Shown: positions 1 to 5,817 of the stretch, piece after piece
Numbering within the stretch: the first letter of the stretch is position 1
Layout of the letters: each line of letters starts with the position of its first letter
Assembly: GCA_937951895.1 (NCBI GenBank)
Contig: CALFER010000016.1
Location: forward strand, 1-25,308
Source of the DNA: an uncultured bacterium
GTDB lineage: Bacteria; CSSED10-310; CALFER01
Length of the DNA stretch: 25,308 nt
Reading direction: 5' to 3'
Notes under the pieces: generated by a model
The model's database searches: none
Told to the model about the DNA's origin: nothing
Seen by the model: only the letters and a program-made list of their open reading frames with translations
Position numbers and translations under genes: made by a program

Positions 1-1045
1 GCTGGATCTGGCCGAGGATCTTCTTGAGACCCTCCTGGAGTTTCGCCAGGTCGACCTTGCATTGCGTGGCACCGTGCCAGTGCTGCAGGAGGGATTCCGG
101 TGATTCGTCTGCTTCGATTCCAGTTGTCCGGGATTCCCGGACGACTGCCTCGATGATGGGTTCGTAGCATACGCCTGCAGGAAGGATCAGCGGCCTTGTC
201 GTTCCCTTAACTTTGACGCGATCGCCTTCCGGAATCTGCGCGTGAAAATCAGCGTACCATTCGGTGGGCACTGTCCAGAATCGAGCAGCTTGAACATCTC
301 GCCATTCGATCGTGTTCGATTCGGTGTCCCAAACGAGAAATCCCTGAGGCTGGTGCTCACGCTCTTTGCCTGGGATTGCGCAGAACCCTTCCCCGAAGTT
401 GCACTGCACCAAACTGCCGAGGTAGCCGCCGAAGACTTTACCGAGACCAAGATCCTGGCGTTTGTGAATGTGGCCAAGTGCAACCACATCCGCATTCATC
501 GACCGGAGCCAATCCTTGTCGAGCGAGAACGATCCACCGACCATCATCCGGTCGGTGTTTGTCAGGGCGCCATCGATGTCACAATGGGCTACGATTGCGC
601 GGCGGTTGGCATTGTGCCAGTTCTGAAAGTCGGTATCGTCTGCTGGACTGATACTCGGGTCGCAGCCCCAAGGGATAAACAGAAGTGCAATTTTGTCACC
701 AAATGGATCCGTTATTATTTTGATTTCCATTTGCCGTTTGACTTCGATGATTTCACTTAACGGCTCAAGCGCGTCTTTCTGTCCCGCACCAGCGAGATCA
801 TGGTTTCCAACAATGGAAATCGGCTTTCTGAATGAAACGGCATCAATGACAGCTCGGTAAACGCTTCCAACCGATGCTTCTCTGTCTGCAACATTGAACC
901 GATCGAACACGTCGCCCGCGATGATGATTTCATCGCAGAACAAAGATGATCGTGAGACATCTTCGACAGCCTGCTGAAGGGCGCCAGCGGTGCGTTCCAG
1001 GTCAGATCCTTTCGCGTGTATATCACCTATAAAAGCCAGTTTCAT
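1..1045 (-). CDS. SbcD-like metallophosphoesterase, 3' end beyond window
   Basis: Calcineurin-like metallophosphoesterase of the SbcD/Mre11/T4 gp47 type, expected to process DNA ends as a Mn-dependent nuclease with an SbcC-like ATPase. The frame is open from the ATG at 1045 to base 1 (348 codons, no stop), so the C-terminus lies outside. All metal-binding motifs are visible in order: GDIH (residues 7-10), GDVFD (44-48), GNHD (80-83), AHCD (153-156) and GHIH (191-194). The start is 1 nt after the stop of the annealing-protein gene, so the two are co-transcribed as the distal part of the leftward early operon. In phages an SbcC-like gene often follows; here that would be off the window. Family call is firm. 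The recombination or replication role is inferred from family and neighbour. Confidence 0.9.
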   Translation of the reverse strand, partial: MKLAFIGDIHAKGSDLERTAGALQQAVEDVSRSSLFCDEIIIAGDVFDRFNVADREASVGSVYRAVIDAVSFRKPISIVGNHDLAGAGQKDALEPLSEIIEVKRQMEIKIITDPFGDKIALLFIPWGCDPSISPADDTDFQNWHNANRRAIVAHCDIDGALTNTDRMMVGGSFSLDKDWLRSMNADVVALGHIHKRQDLGLGKVFGGYLGSLVQCNFGEGFCAIPGKEREHQPQGFLVWDTESNTIEWRDVQAARFWTVPTEWYADFHAQIPEGDRVKVKGTTRPLILPAGVCYEPIIEAVVRESRTTGIEADESPESLLQHWHGATQCKVDLAKLQEGLKKILGQIQ

Positions 1046-1046
1046 A

Positions 1047-2090
1047 TCAGTACCCAGCCTGTCCGAGGTCGTCGCCAGACTCACTCCGTGACAGCCCTTC
1101 GCTCTTGATGTGCTCGATCAACTCGGATGCTTGGCCTTTGGTGAGATTCTTGGATGAATCGACACCGTATTCATCGCGGAGATAACCTTTGATCTCCTCG
1201 TCAGAGATGCCCGCCTGTTTGACCACTGCGTAGAGGCATTTGAGTTGTGCTTCACTTGCCGGTGAGTCCGGATCTTTGATCTGAACGTGTCCGTTCTGGC
1301 TCTGCTGATTTCGCTGACCGTTTCCGTTCTGGCCCTGCTGCTGACGATTCGTGTTCTGGTGTCCGTTCCCATTCCCGTTCGGCTGAGCGAAATCCTCATC
1401 GGGCGAATTCTCTGCGTTCACCATGAAGATGTCGCCGGCAGCCGAGCATGTTTGGATTCCGTCAACGTATGCCCGCTTCTTGGCGACTTTGAGGGCTGTG
1501 TTCCAGACGTCGGCCGGATCCGGGTTCTCGACCTTCTCGCCCTGGATGGCGATTTCGTAAAACCCGGTTTCAGGATTCTTCTTGGCTGTGAATCCCCGTC
1601 CACCCAGCAGTTTCTGTGCTCCCTCCGGATCATTCTTCCGCAGATCCCAGTATTCCTTCGGGACCGGTTTGCCGGTGAATTCGAAGGGCCCTGTGCGATA
1701 GCGATGTTTCGATTCGAGGGTGCTGCATGATCCTACGCCGTATCCGATGACGGTCTGTGTCGGGTAGTGGATGATGCAGGCAGTCACCGAAACGTTGATG
1801 TGGCCGTTCGGCATCGGTTCGATCTTGTGTTCGTACTGGGCACCGAGCCGGAACATCTTGGCGATCATTTCGGCACCGGGCTTCAGCAGCGATTTCTGCT
1901 TTGTCCCGGGGATGATTCCAAAGTGCCCCTGGTAATTGTTCTCCTTCGTTGCCTCGACCATCTTCTTCCGGAGGAGATCGTTGATCATGTCGGACTGTCG
2001 CTGGATCTCCGCGATGTCCATTGCCGATGCACTCAGTGAGATGAGCGCGCCGGGCTGTTCGAACCTCTGAACCGCTGTTTCCTGATTCAT
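1047..2090 (-). CDS. Phage-type putative single-strand annealing/recombination protein
   Basis: 347 aa. The N-terminal two thirds match a protein type often found in phage recombination modules. Recognisable blocks are a GIIPGTKQKSLLKPGAE segment, GYGVGSCSTLESK, and a C-terminal core block with ALKVAKKRAYVDG. Residues about 230-270 are an Asn/Gln/Gly-rich low-complexity linker. The last about 60 residues form a small helical domain (ASEAQLKCLYAV...LTKGQASELIEHI) that I recall as a common C-terminal module of phage recombinases and ssDNA-binding proteins. The likely role is annealing or protecting ssDNA together with the adjacent SbcD-like nuclease. Assignment to the Rad52/Sak superfamily is a guess. 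The ATG at 2090 follows a GGAAGGC-type ribosome-binding site. Confidence 0.6.
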   Translation of the reverse strand: MNQETAVQRFEQPGALISLSASAMDIAEIQRQSDMINDLLRKKMVEATKENNYQGHFGIIPGTKQKSLLKPGAEMIAKMFRLGAQYEHKIEPMPNGHINVSVTACIIHYPTQTVIGYGVGSCSTLESKHRYRTGPFEFTGKPVPKEYWDLRKNDPEGAQKLLGGRGFTAKKNPETGFYEIAIQGEKVENPDPADVWNTALKVAKKRAYVDGIQTCSAAGDIFMVNAENSPDEDFAQPNGNGNGHQNTNRQQQGQNGNGQRNQQSQNGHVQIKDPDSPASEAQLKCLYAVVKQAGISDEEIKGYLRDEYGVDSSKNLTKGQASELIEHIKSEGLSRSESGDDLGQAGY

Positions 2091-2109
2091 GCTTTGCCTT
2101 CCTTTCTCC

Positions 2110-2307
2110 TCACCGGGTTCTTCCGGTTATTGCCTTTCGTATCCTCTCGATTCGCACTGCCTCATAGAGCTTCTCCAATCCTGTCTGCATCTCGATGTCA
2201 CTGATGTCTTCATATACTTCCCGCGCCTTTTCCGGTTTGATATCGTCCGGAAGAGAGATCGTTACAATTCCGCATTCAATTGATGTAAACGACATAAGTC
2301 GTTCCAT
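2110..2307 (-). CDS. Small hypothetical protein (early operon)
   Basis: 65 aa, no recognised family. Charged and mostly helical, with an N-terminal stretch (IECGIVTISLPDD) like a strand-rich start and an EKAREVYEDI helix. It lies between the secreted-protein gene, whose 3' end it overlaps, and the annealing-protein gene 19 nt downstream. Two starts are possible: ATG at 2307 (weak ribosome-binding site) or ATG at 2295, preceded by GGAACG at normal distance. The second gives 61 aa and a shorter overlap. Support comes from operon position and amino-acid composition. Confidence 0.55.
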   Translation of the reverse strand: MERLMSFTSIECGIVTISLPDDIKPEKAREVYEDISDIEMQTGLEKLYEAVRIERIRKAITGRTR

Positions 2308-2647
2308 CGGGTTTCACGATAAAGATCCGGGTTGGTGCGTCTTCCTCGATCACGATCGCAAGTTCACGCTGGATTCCATCGTTCGGTGTGTATTTGGCGA
2401 ATGTCTTTGTCTGGTCTTCGGAGCTTGCGACGAGGTCATTCCGGAGCGGGTAAGACCCGTTCCCTCCACTCGTTGAGTTCTTGATCGCCATCCACTGCTG
2501 GCCATCGCAGTTCCAGAACTCCAGGGTCGCGCTTGTAAGTCCAAAGTTTGAGTTCGTGAAGTTGGAGATGGTGTGATAGGGGCCGCAGAGCGCGAAAGAT
2601 GCTGCTGCAATGATCGACATTGTGATCCAGACGATTGCTTTCTTCAC
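2276..2647 (-). CDS. Small secreted protein with signal peptide
   Basis: 123 aa. The N-terminus (MKKAIVWITMSIIAAASFALC) is a signal peptide. The mature part has two cysteines, is rich in Asn/Ser/Thr and looks beta-rich (TSATLEFWNCDGQQW, later AIVIEEDAPTRIFIV). The start is GTG at 2647 and shares a 4-nt GTGA overlap with the stop of the upstream HTH gene. AGAGG lies just before it. No family recognised. A secreted protein inside an operon of DNA-metabolism and regulatory genes is unexpected; it might act on the envelope early in infection, which is speculation. Confidence 0.7.
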   Translation of the reverse strand: MKKAIVWITMSIIAAASFALCGPYHTISNFTNSNFGLTSATLEFWNCDGQQWMAIKNSTSGGNGSYPLRNDLVASSEDQTKTFAKYTPNDGIQRELAIVIEEDAPTRIFIVKPDGTTYVVYIN

Positions 2648-3051
2648 TTGATACCTCTTTCTTTTTTTACCTTCTGAATGTCCAGAAGGTGTTGTTTTGC
2701 TAGTCTGAGAGCCTCCTGGGCTTGCGTTATTTCCATTCGGGCCTGATCTTCCATCCGGATAATGTTTTCATCCGGATTGATGACATGAGCGCTGAAGACT
2801 TCAGCCAGTGATTTGAGGATCTCGATTCCGAAAATGTCGATCAGCTCCAGGATGGTCTCGATCGCTTTAATGTTGCGGTATGCGAGGCTGTCTTGTGTGG
2901 GGAATTCGGTATACCTGCGGCTCACCGTGGATTTGTCGATTTGTAATCGCGATGCCCAATATTCGAGAGACTGGGATCGGAGAACCTTCTGAATGATTCC
3001 CCAGATCGGATCGACTCTCGGATCGGTGTATTTCCCTGGGGAAAGTTTCAT
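2644..3051 (-). CDS. HTH-containing putative DNA-binding protein
   Basis: 135 aa, starting MKLSPGKYTDP. The start is fixed by a 4-nt ATGA overlap with the HNH gene stop and by an AGGAAA ribosome-binding site. Residues about 20-45 (SLEYWASRLQIDKSTVSRRY) form a helix-turn-helix of the kind used for DNA recognition. The middle is a long hydrophobic helical segment (ETILELIDIFGIEIL) and the C-terminus a charged helix likely to be coiled coil. This resembles small phage regulators of the CII class in layout (short N-terminal HTH plus helical oligomerisation part), but I do not recognise a specific family. Confidence 0.65.
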   Translation of the reverse strand: MKLSPGKYTDPRVDPIWGIIQKVLRSQSLEYWASRLQIDKSTVSRRYTEFPTQDSLAYRNIKAIETILELIDIFGIEILKSLAEVFSAHVINPDENIIRMEDQARMEITQAQEALRLAKQHLLDIQKVKKERGIK

Positions 3052-3653
3052 TCGCGAGATTTTCCTTCCGGCAACACCGCGCAAGACGCATATTGAGCAT
3101 CATGGGGGGCGAGCTCATGAGAAAACTCCAATTCAAACTTGATGACTTCTTGATGGTGAAGCCGCTGGTGATGTCTCGCGCACATCCAAATTACATCCAG
3201 CGGCTTGGAATAGTCGGGATGATGCGCTTCGGAATTTGGATCACCGCAAACAACACAAGGCTGTTTTATGAGCCGACCGTTCCGGATGGCCGCGTAGACA
3301 GCTTTCTGAACTTGCCGTTTTTCTGGACTGATCGCGTATCTTGTTCTGTTGTAGTCCTTCAGATAGTTGGGATCTTTTCTATATCTTTCCCTGCTTATCT
3401 TCCGGACTTTTTCCCTGTTTTTTTCGTTGTATTCCCGCTGGTACTGAGCATATTTCTCAGGGTTCGCGGCAACCGCGATCCTTCTGTCTTCTGCTTTGCA
3501 TGCCTTGCATCTGGAAAAGATCTTTTTCCCGTTGTTTGTAATGGTGAATTCACTGATTGGTTTCTCGATGTGGCATTTGGAACAAATCTTGTGCGTCCGT
3601 TTGCTAAGAGGCATTCGTTCGCATCTACCCTTGAGAGGGGAGGAGCTATTCAT
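3048..3653 (-). CDS. HNH endonuclease-like zinc-finger protein
   Basis: 201 aa from the ATG at 3653, or 188 aa from the ATG at 3614 (MPLSKRTHK). The N-terminal part carries a CSKCHIEKPISEF zinc ribbon with partner CKAC, followed by a basic, Tyr/Arg-rich helical stretch. The C-terminal part has CVVCGDPNSEAHHPDYSKPL and then MCARHHQRLHH, the CxxC-(A)HH-C-H arrangement of small phage HNH-type nucleases. Such proteins cut DNA; free-standing copies in phages act as homing endonucleases or in packaging, and which applies here is unknown. The start at 3653 overlaps the upstream stop by 8 nt. The 3' end overlaps the HTH gene by 4 nt. Confidence 0.8.
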   Translation of the reverse strand: MNSSSPLKGRCERMPLSKRTHKICSKCHIEKPISEFTITNNGKKIFSRCKACKAEDRRIAVAANPEKYAQYQREYNEKNREKVRKISRERYRKDPNYLKDYNRTRYAISPEKRQVQKAVYAAIRNGRLIKQPCVVCGDPNSEAHHPDYSKPLDVIWMCARHHQRLHHQEVIKFELEFSHELAPHDAQYASCAVLPEGKSRE

Positions 3654-3939
3654 GGTCGAATCCAGAAAGGATAGGACGTGAAACATGGCCGAAAATACGT
3701 TGATCGTGATCCAGGTAGACCCGAATGCAGTCGATCACCACTTGCTCGAGACCATTGCATCGATCTCCGGAAGCATGCCGAATAGCAAGCTTGATCGTTG
3801 CCGATTCGAGGACTTCGTTCAATTCATCCGACAGCCCATGTCTGGAGAAGTTGGCGAATGCAATCGCTTTCCGAACACCATCTACGGAATCCTGCAGTGA
3901 TCGCAGGTTCTGTGTCTCAGATTCCCATGCGGGTGTCAT
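3646..3939 (-). CDS. Hypothetical protein, 97 aa (shares MTPAWE start)
   Basis: 97 aa, no recognised domain. The N-terminal half is helical (SLQDSVDGVRKAIAFANFS), with further helices around DELNEVLESATIKLAI. The start at 3939 is preceded by AAGGAGAA and shares an ATGA overlap with the stop of the 106-aa gene, so translation is probably coupled. The first 18 bases of coding sequence (residues MTPAWE) are identical to those of the 32-aa gene at 4253-4351, pointing to local duplication or recombination. Confidence 0.7.
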   Translation of the reverse strand: MTPAWESETQNLRSLQDSVDGVRKAIAFANFSRHGLSDELNEVLESATIKLAIRHASGDRCNGLEQVVIDCIRVYLDHDQRIFGHVSRPILSGFDHE

Positions 3940-4256
3940 CGGCTCTTCTCCTTCGTGTCATGCTCAATCTGAACATTCAGAATCTCCGCGATGCTCCTCA
4001 TCGAGAACCCCCGCGATTGCAGGGCGTCAACCGATTCCAGAAGTCGGTGCGTTTCGTCATACTTCAGCCCTTCTTCAATGGTTTTCCGATTGAAGGTTGG
4101 GAATTCAGCAGTGATGTGGATCGTTTGGTTGGCTGGATCAAAGATGTTGAGGGGAATCCGGCGCGATCCGCCACGGATGTCCAACTCGATCCATCCATCT
4201 TTGAGATTGATCGTGATCGATTCGCCAGGCTTGAGGGTGAATTGTGAGGAGTTCAT
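3936..4256 (-). CDS. Hypothetical protein, 106 aa, with C-terminal helical motif
   Basis: 106 aa, no recognised family. The N-terminal half is strand-rich (FTLKPGESITINLKDGWIELDI, then NQTIHITAEF), like a small beta domain. The C-terminal half is helical, and DALQSRGFSMRSIAEILNV resembles a helix-turn-helix of resolvase/MerR-like spacing, so DNA binding is possible. It is bracketed by ATGA overlaps on both sides, with the 32-aa gene upstream and the 97-aa gene downstream, which fixes its start at 4256. Confidence 0.7.
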   Translation of the reverse strand: MNSSQFTLKPGESITINLKDGWIELDIRGGSRRIPLNIFDPANQTIHITAEFPTFNRKTIEEGLKYDETHRLLESVDALQSRGFSMRSIAEILNVQIEHDTKEKSR

Positions 4257-4351
4257 TCCATCACCTCTTGAAATTGCGAGATCTCGTCGATCCCGGAGGT
4301 GAGTTCATGCTTCAGCTCCTGGATGGCAGGTAGTTCCCATGCGGGTGTCAT
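4253..4351 (-). CDS. 32-aa microprotein gene in ATGA-overlap chain
   Basis: A 33-codon open frame starting at the ATG at 4351 and ending TGA at 4253. Its start overlaps the stop of the Cro-like gene by 4 nt (ATGA), and its stop overlaps the start of the 106-aa gene in the same way. It therefore fits exactly between two real genes with no untranslated base. The product begins MTPAWELPAIQELKHEL and is acidic and helical. The first 18 bases are identical to the start of the 97-aa gene. Function unknown; it may be a peptide regulator or a remnant of a duplicated longer gene. Confidence 0.6.
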   Translation of the reverse strand: MTPAWELPAIQELKHELTSGIDEISQFQEVME

Positions 4352-4563
4352 GTCGTTACCCGTTCACTCGATGCAAGCTCGGGAAAGATATCGATCACAG
4401 AAACACCGAGAGCAGACGCGAGTTTTTTTGCCGTATCGAATTGCAGGTTGTCCTGTCCATTTTCGATCCGACTAATAACGGCCTGATCAGTTCTGATTGT
4501 CTCTGCAAGCATCTTTTGGCTCATCCCTCGTCGGATTCTTATGTCTGCGAGATTGTTTTTCAT
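4348..4563 (-). CDS. Cro-like XRE-family regulator
   Basis: 71 aa from the ATG at 4563, which is preceded by a strong GGAGGTG ribosome-binding site; a longer start at 4575 is less likely. Almost the whole protein is a lambda-repressor-like HTH domain: ADIRIRRGMSQKMLAETI, recognition helix TDQAVISRIENG, then FDTAKKLASALGVSV. Being the first gene of the leftward early operon, divergent from the 146-aa repressor, it is expected to act like Cro. It probably binds the palindromes in 4595-4685 to shut off the repressor promoter or autoregulate. The family is clear; the Cro role is inferred from position and size. Confidence 0.85.
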   Translation of the reverse strand: MKNNLADIRIRRGMSQKMLAETIRTDQAVISRIENGQDNLQFDTAKKLASALGVSVIDIFPELASSERVTT

Positions 4564-4590
4564 CGGCACCTCCATTGGCCTCTGACAATA

Positions 4591-4618
4591 TATTTATGCT
4601 TCTTCAGGCATATGTCAA
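4591..4618 (-). promoter_or_regulatory. Leftward early promoter
   Basis: On the minus strand a perfect -35 TTGACA (4613-4618) is separated by 16 nt from a -10-like TAAATA (4591-4596). An 18-bp palindrome fills the spacer exactly, so a bound repressor would block RNA polymerase. It would drive the Cro-like gene and the whole leftward operon. Motifs are seen; activity is inferred. Confidence 0.7.
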
Positions 4619-4685
4619 GAGGTGATTTTATGTTTTTTGAGGCATTTATTTTTATGCCTTTTAAGGCATTGATTTTTAAAGCATA
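4595..4685. promoter_or_regulatory. Array of 18-bp operator palindromes (immunity region)
   Basis: Three copies of an imperfect palindrome with consensus TATGCCTTTTAAGGCATA lie at 4595-4612, 4629-4646 and 4653-4670. A weaker fourth match (13 of 18 positions) lies at 4668-4685. Copy 1 fills the spacer of the leftward promoter. Copies 3 and 4 overlap the -35 and spacer of the rightward promoter. Two XRE regulators flank the array, so these are the likely binding sites of the repressor/Cro pair. Confidence 0.8.
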
Positions 4686-4697
4686 TTTGGCTAGATT
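4669..4697 (+). promoter_or_regulatory. Rightward (repressor) promoter
   Basis: TTGATT at 4669-4674 and TAGATT at 4692-4697 are separated by exactly 17 nt and lie 16 nt upstream of the repressor start. The -35 overlaps the end of operator copy 3, and the weak copy 4 covers the spacer, suggesting autoregulation or control by the Cro-like protein. Confidence 0.6.
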
Positions 4698-4712
4698 AAC
4701 AACGAGGCACTT

Positions 4713-5153
4713 ATGGACAGCATTGGATCTCGAATAAAAAAGCTTCGGATCGACATGAAGATCAGTCAGAGCGATTTGATTCAGAAGACTGGCCTTGCCC
4801 AAAACGTTCTGAGTCGGATTGAGAACGACAAGACTGTTCCGAACATCGAGACATTGAAAAAGCTGGCAAAAGCGCTTTATGTCACCACAGATTACCTATT
4901 GGGGCTCGACACGGATCCAGATGCGCAACCCGAGGAAGAAGAGCCGAAGAATCCGATTCGCGATGAAGTTCTTGAAGATGAAGAATTCTGGAAATCCCGC
5001 GGAATCTTCCCCCCGTCAGACGAGGAGAAGGCGCATCTTCGCGAGAGCTATTCGTTCCGGATCACCTTCAAGAACATGGATGAGTTGAAGCGGGGTTATC
5101 AGGATATCTACGTCTATCTGCTGCAGAAAGAACGTGAAAAAAAGAGCAGATAG
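4713..5153 (+). CDS. XRE-family phage repressor (CI-like)
   Basis: 146 aa. Residues 1-66 are a canonical lambda-repressor-like HTH: IGSRIKKLRIDMKISQSDLI, recognition segment LAQNVLSRIENDK, then TLKKLAKALYVTTDYLLG. An acidic linker (about 70-90) leads to a C-terminal helical part without the Ser-Lys self-cleavage motif of LexA/CI proteins. Induction would therefore not be by autocleavage, and the ImmA-like gene 46 nt downstream suggests the ICEBs1-type ImmR/ImmA arrangement. GAGG lies 5 nt before the ATG. It probably binds the 18-bp palindromes upstream and is the first gene of a long plus-strand transcription unit. Confidence 0.85.
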   Translation: MDSIGSRIKKLRIDMKISQSDLIQKTGLAQNVLSRIENDKTVPNIETLKKLAKALYVTTDYLLGLDTDPDAQPEEEEPKNPIRDEVLEDEEFWKSRGIFPPSDEEKAHLRESYSFRITFKNMDELKRGYQDIYVYLLQKEREKKSR

Positions 5154-5199
5154 ACTGCGTCTTTTTAGTGCGACTGGGGCAGGATTGGGTTGAATCGTT

Positions 5200-5817
5200 A
5201 TGGACGTAACTGATTCGGTTGCTGTATTGACCAGTTCTGTTGGAATTGAGGCACCGGTTAATTCGGTGGATATCGCCCGATCACTCGGCCTCCAGGTTCG
5301 ATTCGAGGATCTGCCGGCAGACGTTCGCGGATTCTTTCTCGAAAACTCAAATGTCATCGTCGTGAATGCAAAAGACCGCCAGGAGCGCCAAAACTTCACG
5401 ATCGCCCACGAAATCGGGGAGCTTCGGAAACCGAAAAAGATGGCCGCACTTCGCCGTGAAAAGTGGGCCGATGAGTTTGCCGCAGAGCTTCTGCTCCCAC
5501 ATCACTTGTTCGTCGAGTATGGTCGCCATGCCGGATGGGACCTTGCGAAACTGAAGGAGTTGTTCTGCACGGCGAGCTGGGAAGTGATCGCTCGGCGCGT
5601 TCTGAAACATCACAACTGTGTGATCACGATCATCGACAACAGGAAGGTCTATTTCCGGCGCGGATCCGGAATGAAATTTCCGAGTAAGCTCATGGCGGAG
5701 GAAATCGAGGCGATCGAATCCAATTCTCAAGTCATCAGCGACCAGTGCTGCGTTCGGTGCTGGAGCGTGGTGGAGGAGACCGAGAGGGTGTTTCTTATGA
5801 CGGAGACGGTGGAATGA
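5200..5817 (+). CDS. ImmA/IrrE-family protein with altered active site
   Basis: 205 aa. The ImmA/IrrE fold is recognisable from NFTIAHEIGE (residues 66-74) followed by KWADEFAAELLLP (88-100), the usual zinc-peptidase signature and third-ligand helix. The expected HExxH reads H70-E-I-G-E74, so the second zinc-binding histidine is replaced by glutamate. ImmA proteins cleave the cognate repressor to induce prophages; this one may bind without cutting, use Glu as ligand, or be inactive. It follows the repressor by 46 nt with no strong ribosome-binding site. Its stop overlaps the beta-helix start by 4 nt. Family firm, activity doubtful. Confidence 0.8.
   Translation: MDVTDSVAVLTSSVGIEAPVNSVDIARSLGLQVRFEDLPADVRGFFLENSNVIVVNAKDRQERQNFTIAHEIGELRKPKKMAALRREKWADEFAAELLLPHHLFVEYGRHAGWDLAKLKELFCTASWEVIARRVLKHHNCVITIIDNRKVYFRRGSGMKFPSKLMAEEIEAIESNSQVISDQCCVRCWSVVEETERVFLMTETVE

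Noticed and set aside
242..760. 172-codon plus-strand frame
   Set aside because: It is antisense to the SbcD-like gene, whose five metal motifs are all intact on the other strand; no ribosome-binding site or family match.
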